Positions 39,121-49,700 of a stretch of 64,000 bases of DNA are shown here, piece after piece. The stretch lies in assembly GCA_942486035.1 (NCBI GenBank), contig CALNXK010000031.1, positions 3,372,001 through 3,436,000 of the forward strand, given 5' to 3'. The translations under genes were made by a program, and so were the position numbers. This DNA is from Porites lobata. Taxonomy: Eukaryota; Cnidaria; Anthozoa; Scleractinia; Poritidae. Position 1 is the stretch's first letter. Each line of letters opens with the position of its first letter. Under the pieces are notes generated by a model that worked only from the letters and a program-made list of their open reading frames with translations, was not told the DNA's origin and did no database searches.

Positions 39121-42100
39121 GTATGTGCCAGTAAACCTATTACACTGCATTAACATATACATGAGAAAGATAATTTGTTGAACATGACTTTGATAACTGC
39201 CTCCACCCTTTTAAAGCGCAACAGCACGTCCTCACAAATGAAGTGTCTTACGACCAAGTTATTAGCTGTGGTCACACTACAGACTACCTAGGTAAACTCG
39301 ACTTGTTGACAGTTTAGCTGAGGAAACTTGATTTTTTAAGTGTGACCGATTTTTCCCTGGGTAACTTACCTCGGGGAAATTTTATCGTCTAGGGCATGAA
39401 TATGTCTTGAGAACACTAGACTTTCCCTTGACAGGTACTCCAAAGCGATAGCTTAATAGGAAAAATGAAATACTGAGGTTGCTAGCCAATAGACGCTCAT
39501 CGGCGATGGTCTTGATGACAGAACCGAACATACCTCACGCGGTGAAAGAACGAGTCGCACGAGTCGTCTACGTCTTCGCCTGTCTTCACCTTGCACGTTG
39601 AATTAGCGTAAGAAATAACAGCGAGATAAAAGAAAAAACGTCTCTTTGATATAGGCTAGATCCCTGCATATCTTGCCTTCTTGAATTTACGCTCCAAAAA
39701 ATTCAACTTTGCGTGAAAACCTTCGGAGCCGATATCAGTAGTGTGAGCTTCCCAGAATTTTTACCTAGGTAAAACAAAACCCGAGATGAATTTACCTCGG
39801 GAGATTTTTGATGGTAAATCGGTTTTACCTAGGTAAAAGCCCGTAGTGTGACCACAGCTATTGAATTCTAAGTAGTAGTGACAATGTTTATTCAAAGTGG
39901 TTACAGAAAGGGCCTTTCATCGGAGGAACTACATCTCTAAAGACCTATTTGCCACCCCAGCCAACTGGAAAAAACAACAGATTTTTTATCCAAGCGACAA
40001 GGACGGATGATAGAACGCACGGATAAGATACTTGGTATCAACTACCAAGAGAGTGCAGGTTGACGCCATCTATCTTGACTTCGCTAAAGCCTTCGACAGG
40101 GTTAACTACAAAGTGCTGTTCAAGAAGCTCCACCGATTCGGAATCAGCGGTACCCTGTCGGCTTAGTTCAAAGACTATGTCACTGACCGCGTCCAAGTCC
40201 GCGTCCTCCTTGTTTTATCAGGCGTGCCACAAGAATCAATACTTGGACCACCATTATTCCTCATACCGTATTTATTCGATTAACCGCCCTGGGCGCTTAT
40301 TAAATTTTTGGACCTTGAGAGTGGGCGCTTATTAAATTTTCACCATTTTCAGCAAGTGAAGTATGTTTATTTTCCAACAAAACGCGAAGAAGTAACAAAG
40401 CAAGCTTTCTGTAAAATACTCTGAAGAAAACTCCGTCTTCGGGGAAGTCCCTTATTAGAATTTATTCACTCAAGTGGGTGGGGTGGGGGTGAGCGCTTAT
40501 TTGAGTTTGATTGGGAAAAAGAGGGGTTGGGCGCTTATTCGAGGCTGGGCGCTTATTAAATTTTTCTGCCTTTAGGATGGGCGCTTATTCGAGGTGGGCG
40601 CTAATTCGAAGTTGGGCGCTTATTCGAATAAATACGGTATGTGAATGACCTTGCTCACATGGCGACCTCAACATCTGTTTGCCTCTTTGCCGATGACAAG
40701 AAGTGCTTCCGGTTGAACAAAAGTATGGAGGATGGTGCTTGTTCCCCCCTTCGTGAAGTATAAAATGGCATCTAAAAATTTTCGGAAAAATATAATTGTA
40801 ATTTCGAAACGGTTTAACTTGCCTTAGGATGACAGAACAGAGACAAATTCCATAGCGCTGCTTAGAATGAATTTCTAGAGATCTAAAACTACTTTGGCTG
40901 GCCTAAAAAGTGTTTTCAACGTATTTAGGAGGGAACCAGAACTAGTAGTCCAAGTTTAATTCCGTTGAGTTTAAGAAGACGTGACCAGGCAGCTGCAGTT
41001 TTCGAAAAAACAAAAGAGTGACTAACTTGAATCTAATCTTTATTTTCAGGTCTCTTTCGTATTCAGTCTCACGGTCCAAGCTTAGTGAAGCTGAAAAGTT
41101 TGAAGACAAAGAAATACATTGCAATAAACAGCTTAGGAAAAATTTACTCCACGGTAATAATCATTAAACTGGACATCATTAAGGTTCTCTCAATAATATG
41201 TGCTCTTTTTAAAACATTATTTCCAACCTCGCAGTTAGGGTTTCATCTTAAATCCTGAGAGAGGGAGAGAGGGAGCGCTCAAACTAGATTTAGCTTTTTG
41301 TTTTTGTTTGTTTTTTTTTTGGGCGGGGGGGAGGATCTGTGACAGAGAATATTTGCATATGGCTGAATCCTTGGTTTGCCTTAGTTATATTGGTCGATGT
41401 CACCTTGAATGGGAAACTGGATATTGCGTCACTCATCACCGACTTTTGGGCGCAGGTTACACTGTAAAAATTGCCTAACGTCTGAACATGTAGGCTACGA
41501 GCATACAGCTTTTCTAGCGTGCTATTAAAACACAGGGAAACCTCTATCAAGAGGACACCTTCGGGACCTTTCCAAGTGTCCGCTTAATAGAGTTTGTAAA
41601 AAAGAACTTTTAGGTGAACTTTGATGGCGGATGACAATCATACGGCCGGATATCAGTCTAATCTACAGTTTATTGACAGCTAAATGTATTGATTTATCCT
41701 TATTAATCGACTCCAGTTCGTATTTCAAGAACGTAATCCAATATCAGTCCGGTGTCCGCTTAACAGAGGTTTTTAACAAAAGAAATAAGCCAAGTACAAT
41801 TTATTTTAGTGTTCGCGTCCGCTTAAGAGGGATTCTTTATAAAGGAAAATATAAGACATTAATTTCGGAACCCTGCTTAGTGTCCGCTTAATAGAGGTTT
41901 CACTGTATTGCGAACGGAATCTCAGTGACGCACAGGTATCCTTGAATTCCGAGAACTCGTATAGTACTTATTTCAACTGTAGCTTTCCCCTCGGCAACTT
42001 TTTAGAACAGTGAATAAAGTATTTTCCAATTATTTTACTGACGGTTTTTCTAACAAAAACGTTGTATGTACATTTGAATCAGTTTGCTGTGAGGAGAAAG

Positions 42101-42425
42101 GAGAATTCGATTTAACGGTGTGATTGTTTTTTAGGGTATTTTGTCCAATCAAGAAGCGTTGCTAGTACATGAAAAGGAAGAAAATCATTTCTATTCATTC
42201 AGTTCGTACTTATACCCAACTGAGCGTACAAATGTGACAAAGAGATGGCTTCTAGCAATTGGCTCAAAAGGACGAATAAGGAACGCTACAAGAGTGTCGC
42301 AACGACACAAATCCCATCAGTTTCAAATTATTGAAATTCGAAAGGATGCCAGTCAAAGAGAACCAACGTTTGCGGACTTGGATGCGATATTCAGAGACTT
42401 ACAGAATAAAGGCAAAGAACAGTAA
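38874..42425 (+). CDS. Fibroblast growth factor gene (three core exons)
   Basis: Exons 38872-39120, 41050-41153 and 42135-42425, joined in phases 1 and 0. From ATG 38874 this gives 213 residues. The beta-trefoil is readable: DIRLVNRKGINLVLFANGTV (exon 1), LFRIQSHGPSLVKLKSLKTK and KYIAINSLGKIYST (exon 2), EENHFYSFSSYLYP, KRWLLAIGSKGRIRNATRVS and QRHKSHQFQIIEI (exon 3). The 104-nt middle exon matches the usual FGF gene structure. FGFs are secreted ligands of receptor tyrosine kinases and bind heparan sulfate. The N-terminus from this ATG (MVLNSLLSTTKA) is a poor signal peptide, so a further 5' exon is likely (the first exon has an acceptor at 38871). The 2-kb first intron holds a large MITE and a split LINE. 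Confidence 0.85.
39263..39860. mobile_element. 598-bp TIR element in the FGF intron
   Basis: The left end TAGCTGTGGTCACACTAC and right end GTAGTGTGACCACAGCTA are perfectly inverse; ACCTAGGTAAA follows in both arms. No ORF. Typical MITE. Confidence 0.8.
40025..40790 (+). mobile_element. LINE reverse-transcriptase fragment split by a MITE
   Basis: VDAIYLDFAKAFDRVNYKVL (40055), then SGVPQESILGPPLFLI (40220-40262). After the inserted MITE the reading resumes as YVNDLAHMATSTSVCLFADD (40638-40697) and KKCFRLNKSMEDG. Motifs A, B and C of RT are all present. Truncated at both ends. Confidence 0.85.
40264..40639. mobile_element. 376-bp MITE inside the LINE RT
   Basis: Ends TACCGTATTTATTCGATTAA and its near-inverse TTATTCGAATAAATACGGTA. 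The interior repeats GGGCGCTTATT at least seven times. Inserted between the PLFLI and YVNDL codons of the LINE. Confidence 0.85.
41050..41153 (+). CDS. FGF middle exon (104 nt)
   Basis: Acceptor TTATTTTCAG|G, donor CCACG|GTAATA. Encodes (G)LFRIQSHGPSLVKLKSLK and TKKYIAINSLGKIYST, which match the VGxxVVxIKGxxSxxYLAMNxxGxLY block of FGFs. Confidence 0.87.
41528..41912. mobile_element. 385-bp MITE (GTCCGCTTAATAGAG family)
   Basis: The left ACACAGGGAAACCTCTAT matches the inverse of the right AATAGAGGTTTCACTGTA. Internal variants of GTCCGCTTAA.AGAGG repeat four or more times. A relative lies at 55460-55618. Confidence 0.65.
42135..42425 (+). CDS. FGF terminal exon
   Basis: Acceptor TTGTTTTTTAG|G. 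Encodes GILSNQEALLVHEKEENHFY (CxFxExxxENxY block without the usual Cys), WLLAIGSKGRIRNATRV, QRHKSHQFQII and a short charged tail ending KGKEQ and TAA. Confidence 0.87.
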   Translation, partial: GILSNQEALLVHEKEENHFYSFSSYLYPTERTNVTKRWLLAIGSKGRIRNATRVSQRHKSHQFQIIEIRKDASQREPTFADLDAIFRDLQNKGKEQ

Positions 42426-42628
42426 CAGCGTAAGCGAACTGCGAGTTCAATTTGGCAAACCAACTTTGGATCTTGGAGAACTGGCTCAAACAAACACTTG
42501 GAGAGATTTGAAATGCGAAGTGTAAGGCTGACAGCAACGTACAACTACCAAACTGAAAACGAGACGAGGACAAATGGGAAAAGATAGAATTCTTACATTT
42601 ATCCCATATCACCGTTAAACCGTGCTCA

Positions 42629-42634
42629 AATAAA
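42629..42634 (+). terminator. Candidate poly(A) signal of the FGF gene
   Basis: AATAAA about 205 bp after the FGF stop codon. Confidence 0.45.
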
Positions 42635-42639
42635 GAACA

Positions 42640-43170
42640 TGGAAATAGGGCTTGTGTGGAGTGAAAAAGGGGTTGATCAGACATATTGACGTCCAAAGTT
42701 AGATGCCGACAAAAGCACTATAAAAGCACGACGTCTGAAGCAAAGTTCTGCGGTGCTACAAGACTCGACGCGACAGTGATTCAAACGTTGTGCTTATGGC
42801 ATGTCGAACTAAATTCAAGTGTGTACGTGTTATTGCAGTCTGCCTAAATACGATTGGATAAATTGTCTTTGAGACAATTCTACTCCATTTTTTAGTGATC
42901 AGACTCCATAACAGATTGAAACGACTGGTGTAACCAACCTCCAGTAATCGGAAGAAACTTTTGGGAATCCAAAGTGAAGAATGGAAGTTCAGAGAGCACA
43001 TTATGGTTCAATTCGAAATGATCAAAACAAATCCATAACAAAAATAAAACAAGTTAAAATAAATATTCTAAACGCATTAAGGACGATTACTTGAATGGCC
43101 ATAATGTGCTCTACTTTGTGAACTTTTATACCTTGTACATATATAGCATTAAGCGTGACTTGTGTGATTT
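42640..43170. other. FGF downstream flank without recognised features
   Basis: No exon or repeat boundary seen. Confidence 0.4.
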
Positions 43171-44192
43171 AAATTTAGCCAGATCTTCTTCCCAGTCAAA
43201 CGAGAAAGATGGCTTATTCTCGTCCTGCCTAATAAAGGTCCTATCAGTATATGTCCAAATCAATTGACTTCCATTTAAGTTTCTTTTTCACTTTGTTGAC
43301 ATCACCGAAGAGCTTTTTCTTGAATGGAGTGAGTGACTCAGAGATGAATACATCGGCCTGGGATGACAGGTTGTGATTTTGGCAGATCGTTTGCCTTCTT
43401 CATCGCCAATTTTCTTCTGTTACAACCGAATTTGTTTCTGACACCGTGGCGGGTTAACTTCATGATGAGTTAAGGTAGCGCGTGTTCCTTATAGGTGGTA
43501 ATTCCCCTTTAATGGCACTCCTGTAAGACTCCTATAAGGCTGCCAATTGATGTGACAATGGCTTCCGCCGAACAGTCGTCATTTGCCTTAGGCTCCCGTC
43601 ATCTCTAGGCTGTCTCGCCTCAGGCATTGAGTGATCTCTTCATCCTCAACAGATGTATCTTTCTTTAAGTACATTGTCAGCTTTTAAAAAAGCAGTCCGC
43701 CAGCTAAGGTTCTAGCTAATTGTCAATAATATCTATATTTTATTATGTAATTAGGCTTTTCATTGTAAATAGCTAAATCACGTAATTTTAGGCTTTGCAC
43801 TGTAAATACGTTTTTGCATTTCCCTTTCTTTCTCTATTATTTTACTTTTCGGCTTTTTAGCATATTTTTGATAGAGGTCTAATCAACCTCATCAAACTCG
43901 AGATGAAATAAAGCTTCATTCATTCGTTCATTCATTCATCAATAGCAAGTTTCTCCACTCTCTTTATGTTCACTTTACCGTTTGCCATGTCCGAGGCAAG
44001 GCGAGTTACATTTTCATTCGTGTTCTTTATCTCGTTCAATAGCCCGTCAAAGTTCAGTGTCTTTCAAAAACTTTACCGTAGAATTTATTTCATTCAGTTG
44101 GTTAAATAGTTCTTCCAATTTTGCATTTACAAGAGCAAGCTCCTGCTTTAAAAGATTTTTCACCTTCTCGAAAGTGATATTTGCAACCATCG
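43171..44192 (-). mobile_element. LINE ORF1-like coiled-coil remnant with an inserted LINE tail
   Basis: The minus strand opens MVANITFEKVKNLLKQELAL at 44192, then AKLEELFNQLNEINSTVKFL, a coiled coil typical of LINE ORF1 proteins, before stops. A basic segment KKKLFGDVNKVKKKLKWKS at about 43280-43330 may be a later part. Between them, plus-strand text to 43940 ends in AATAAAG and an (ATTC)n run, like a LINE 3' tail. Confidence 0.45.
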
Positions 44193-44477
44193 TCAACAAT
44201 TTTTAATAACGTCGATGGTGGGAGGACTGGAAAACGTAGTCGTCCACCTTACTGCTCACCAGCAATTATCGGGTACTTTTTCAAAAGACCATACATATAC
44301 TTTCCTTCTCTCTTTTTGGTTTGTGTTAAAAATCTAAGGCCATTTACTTTCGTTTCACTTCCCATCATGGGTCAGCCATTTTCGAATAATAAGTGCCTCA
44401 CTCACAACCGCGGCCAAACTTCTGAGGCGTGTGATCGTCTTGCTTTATCAAATGGGATTTCATTTAACAGTTTACAG

Positions 44478-44855
44478 TACAGTAAAAAACCGAATACAAG
44501 AAAACCCATTTTCGGGGTTCAGGCTGATTGGGTTCTTACATATCGGGTATTTTAGGTGAAATCAGCCTGAAAGTGTTCTTAATTTTTTACTTCTAAAAAA
44601 ATGTAAGGGATTTACTAACTATGATGAAATACATAACTTTGAGAGAAAATTAAACTTGAGACACAACATCATAGTGCAATACCACAATAAAGCTACAGAC
44701 ACTGTTCTATTAAACTGAAAAGGGAAGATTTTTTATATATAAGAACAATTTTCAATTTCCAGGCTGAATGTGTTCTTATATATATGCTCCTTTTTTACCA
44801 AATTTCAGCCTGGGTGTTCTTAATCCACATGTTCTTGTATGCGGGTTTTTACTGT
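44478..44855. mobile_element. 378-bp MITE
   Basis: Left TACAGTAAAAAACCGAATAC and right GTATGCGGGTTTTTACTGTA are inverse with few mismatches, TA-flanked. CAGCCTG.{1,6}GTGTTCTTA-type words recur inside. Related to the element at 58326-58760. Confidence 0.72.
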
Positions 44856-45775
44856 AAGTGGAAACATGAACAAGGATGTGTACAATCATTAGTTCATGTA
44901 ACTAATGACCTTTTCCTGCCATACAGCTGTCTTGGTTTTGTTTCTGGGGGTGGGGGGTGAGGAGAGACGCACGGCTGCCTTCGTAGGCTAAACTGAGCCT
45001 GAAGGGTCAAAAATCTTTTAAGTTTTATCGGTAAAGATAGTAATTTAAAAATTCTTATTTTTTAGCTCCGTTAAGGTTTTTTTTTCAGCGAAGTTCTCTG
45101 CCCTGAAAGGGTCGAGTTACTAAATTACAGGGGAAGACAATGGAGTATTAGCATTCAGAAAAATATTTGTTTTCTTGAAAAAAAAATTTGGAAGAAAAGG
45201 AAAAACAACCGAAAATACTAAATTAACTGAATCAGGTTTTGCAGCGCATTCTAAATGTTACGTCAAATGCTATTGTATCCCTTTATTAATCGGACATTAT
45301 TACTGGAAACTAGTTAATTGGTTTCTGTAATAAGTAATTAAACTTTATTTCAAAAAAAATGCTTCTAGTAACAGCAATAATATAATCAACTACAATCGAC
45401 ATAAAAAAAAAAACTTCATACAGGAAAAAAAAAACCCTTATTTTTGACCACAAATCTACCATCATAACATAAATACTCTTCAACACTTCTAGTGTCCCAT
45501 AAGAAAAACTCTTTGCTGTTCCAAACACCAACAAAAAAGTACTGTACTTAAAGTACTGTGATAAGAACATATGATACATAAAATGCTGGCACAAGGCCAC
45601 TAAATGGTGTCCTTCTTGACATCTGGTTACCTACACAATTTCAAGAGAGGACTTGAAACTAATTATCTATATTCCTCCTGGATTTCATAAACAAGTTTGC
45701 TTTGTTCCATCCACTTTGTCCAATAACACAACTAGATGGGAATTGAAAATGGCTTCAGCCCAGGAGCCGAGTCAA

Positions 45776-46110
45776 AAGTAGGTGAACGGAGGCGAATGTA
45801 GTCCTAAATATGACTGTTGCTGACATTTCACAATATCATCTCAGACAAAGTGAGTCGTGCAACGTCAGTTGATGGTATTTGCCTGTGTTTATTGACCTGA
45901 TTAGTCAAGTAAACGGCGATTTTATTGGTCGTCTGCTTGTAGAGCAGTGATGTAATTGGCTAACAAGCAGTCAATAACACCATGTCACCTTGAGTTTCAC
46001 TCTGACGATGACTTCGGCAAAGGTTGTCGCAATGTCAGACATAGTCAACAGCAATCCTATTCTGGACTATACTCTTCCGGACAATCGCACAACACCTACT
46101 TATGAAAGGG
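45776..46110. mobile_element. Diverged Penelope-like tail, inverted pair
   Basis: Minus-orientation text (TCATCTCAGACAAAGTGAG, then AACGTCAGTTGATGGTATT) and plus-orientation text (CTCTGACGATGACTTCGGCA, then GTTGTCGCAATGTCAG) are the same tail seen at 26.0 kb, arranged head to head. The hammerhead-like core is degraded. Confidence 0.6.
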
Positions 46111-46602
46111 ATATGATATCTAATGGTTTTGATATGTACTAATAAATGAAAAACACATTTCAATTTAGTGAATAAAATATTTGTAATGACAAAGCGTTTG
46201 CTTTACATGGGGAAGGTGAATGGCAAAGGTCCATGTGTGGCTAATAATATTCTGAAAGAGCTTTGTTTGAATGAACTGCCCCAAATATTGGGGTCTGTTT
46301 TTCACCTAGATTAGTACGAGAAATGTGCTGCACAGTGTCTTACTGGTGGTGCCAGCTTCTTCATTGTACCTTTGGCAGTAGTGTGGTACATGCCCACGTT
46401 GTTCGTGTAGGTACAGTGTTTGTTGCTTGTAATCCACATGCACAAAACATTCACTTTCCAAGAGGATACTTGGACAGGATATCCGCATGCTACATGTACA
46501 CTGTAGGAAGATCCTTTAAGTAAGATATCCATATGCCAGGAGGATGTCAATCATCTGCTTGCAGAACATTTAGGTTGTGATATCCATAGGGCAGCAGCAT
46601 TA

Positions 46603-46734
46603 TTACACCATGATATCCACATCATAAGCTTGACAGAGAGCTGTCAGAGTCTTTTTGATTCTCAAGGCTGTTAGTCGGGCAGCACTGTTTCCATACCAAC
46701 ATTCCTTCATAACCTTTGAAACAGACTGCAGTGC
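46603..46734 (-). CDS. Receptor terminal exon
   Basis: 132 nt from acceptor TTGCTCTGCAG|G to TAA. Encodes [30 protein letters not shown] and a divergent tail [13 protein letters not shown]. The NPHQV-type or NANT boxes near it follow the type I receptor pattern [20 protein letters not shown]. Confidence 0.93.
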   Translation of the reverse strand, partial: ALQSVSKVMKECWYGNSAARLTALRIKKTLTALCQAYDVDIMV

Positions 46735-49700
46735 CTGCAGAGCAAGAGTAACAGTTGTGAGTCTTCTCGTGGAGAAACTGCATACAGTGGAAAAACAGAC
46801 AATAGAAAGACGCGATTCTTGGTGATGGATTTCAAAAATGTGTTGAATATGGGAAATGATAACACTTGTATGAAGACTAAACATCCCACGCCAAAAAAAA
46901 TTTACAGTGTGTTAAGTGTGAGAATAACAGAAAGTCTTGACACAATGTTAATAATAACAATCATTACATGTGTCCACTGGTGAGCATTAAGTTCATGGCA
47001 TTGAATAATTTTTAAATTTGCAGCTCTTACTAGTAAACACAAGCACATGTTGAACTTATTTACAAGGAGAGTGCTGAGTTATCTAAGTTTATTAAGAGTG
47101 TCTAGCCTCACAATTATACAGTGGCCGTATTACTGGGGCAGGGTCAAAGTTCATGACTTAAGGGCTGTAACAACAAATACACCATATATCCATAGTTATT
47201 AGAGGAGACTGGATATGAAAAGCGGCAAACATCAATGATAAGAACAACAGTGCTGCAGTTAATGTTGGAAGTACCGTGAAAGTGCACAATCCTTTGTTTT
47301 CTGTTGGCAAATTGTTACGGAATAAATTAATGCAACGTTTTTATTGGTCAATACAATCAAAATGATAGGAATTCTTTGGAACGTTGTGCACTTTCAGGTC
47401 CACAAAAACATATAACAAAGGAGTCTGAAGGGTTTCATAACCATTCCACTCAATTAACTATGATATATCGCGTTCCCACTTCTTGAACAACTGTTCTCTT
47501 TAACAAACACCCCATGGTGCGCGCCAAGTATGATTTCTAAGACCCGGAATGTAAATTCACGTACAGTAATTGTAAAAACTACTTGAAACTTTCCTTCAGC
47601 AAAGATAGCACTTCTAAAAATCGGCTATTAAACCGCCACAAATGCATTTTACATATACCAAAGTCCATAAAACAATACAAGATCAGGCCCAAGCATTTTA
47701 ATTTTCTAAATTTCGGACGAGTGGCCGTATTAACGGTGTGAAATTATAAAAGATTCTACTGTATGGGACTTCAAAATGTGACCGTTGGCTGTATTAACGA
47801 GGGTTTTTTATAAGAAAATGTACGGCCGTTTTGTCGGGCAAAAAAACGTGGTCGTAATAACGAGGCGACCGTATTACCAAGGTGGCCGTAAGGCGGGTCT
47901 CCACTGTACATCAAAATCGTTATTGTAAAAATTCACAAATGTACCACAGTCTTTGATGAAGTATTCAAGACAAAAAAGGTGTAAAGTGAATATTGATTGT
48001 TTTACAAAGCTGTGGTCTTTTCACGTTTTCTCCAACTTCTTCTTCACCCTTTTGTCCCCTTTGTTTTTCATAATAACGATATGTTGTCTACATGGCCTCT
48101 GAAGTAAAAAAGCCTTGCCTTCTCTTAAGCACATGCAGTTGTTGGCCTATACAACACTTGAGTGAATGAGCAATCCCTCTGATTAAAATTAATAGCTAAG
48201 GGAGGTCACTGGTGAAAGATGGCGATAGTTTTTGACATTAGCCACTTGATGTGTCACTCGTCAGAAGTTCATTTAACAGGTCTTTCTGATAAAGTGTAGA
48301 AAATCTGAAATTTTGTTTCATTCCCCGGCAAAGAAGGTCACATTTTGCAGCAATTAAGTTATAATACAATTTATTGTCTAATATTCACAATACCAACAGG
48401 AAGTTATACAAGAAGCTGATAAAATGTCACATAAAATAAAGTACCTGATCTTGACTCCATCTGGCAGGAACAACTGGCCTGAAATTCTCGATACAAACCG
48501 CTTTCCTCATGTCTTCAACACTGGGATCAGATGGAACTCTGTCATAGTACGGTAATTGATATTCATCACAAGTTCCTCCTGACACACACCTCCTAGCTAT
48601 CTCCCACAATACAAGACCAAAGGCATACACATCACCACGCTTGTAGGCATCGAAATGTCGCACATGAAAGTTGTCTTCAAGAAACTCTGGTGCCATGTAA
48701 CGTTTCGTACCAACTTTGTTGCCATGTGGCACATCCACTGTATCATTAGCTGAGTTGTGACGCACAGCAAGTCCCAAATCACCAATACAACATGTCCCTA
48801 CCAAACCAGAAAGTAAATACTCTTTGTCATACTGGTACATGTAAACTGTAGTTTGAAATTCCTTCCTTCAAATAATCATTTTCAAGAAATTGCTTGACTA
48901 CTACTCAATGCAAAATGTATTGCAAATCTAGTTATTACATTGTAAGTTTTGAATAAAGTGAAATGGGCACAAGTGTACAAAATGTTAGCTGCCCTGAACT
49001 CATTTTTACTTCTTCAATATAAACTTGTCCACATAATTAATTTAAACTTACAAATGTAAGGGAAGAAACGATAGAATTTTAAGAGAATTAGGTTGCAGTA
49101 GAGAAGGAGTAGAACTGAACAGTTTAGTGACAGTATAGACCAGTAAAGTGCATTTCCCTGAAATGTATTTATCAGGATATAAGAAAAAAGAGGCATGACG
49201 GAAGTCAGAAAACACTCCCCAGTATTGCTCTGAAGACAAAGGAGTTTAAAGAGGGGACAGAGAGAGCAGCTACTCCAGGCAGATGAACATGGACTAAAAT
49301 CATAAATAGGATGTTTAGCCGGTAAGTCACAAATCTCAGCATAATTATTATACTTTAAATAAGTAGGTTGAGGATGATCGTCCAGGTGAACGTAGTCCTG
49401 GATATGACTGTTGTTGACAGTGACTGACGTTCCCATAATTCGTGCAGTAGTCATCTTCAGAGTCAAAGTGACTTGCATAACGTCAGACGATGGTATTAAA
49501 CTCTCCCTGGTTTTTCACCTGATTGGTCAATTAAGTCACAATCGTCTGTCAGTTAAGCCATGATGCTGTTGGCTATGAAGACTCGAAATGTCCATTGGCG
49601 CGTTTCAATCTGTCTCTTGTCACAGTTTAACAGTCAATTATTGTTTGTCAAATTACCGGTTGCGCAGTTATACCTAATATGTAAAAAATATTTTTGAGAT

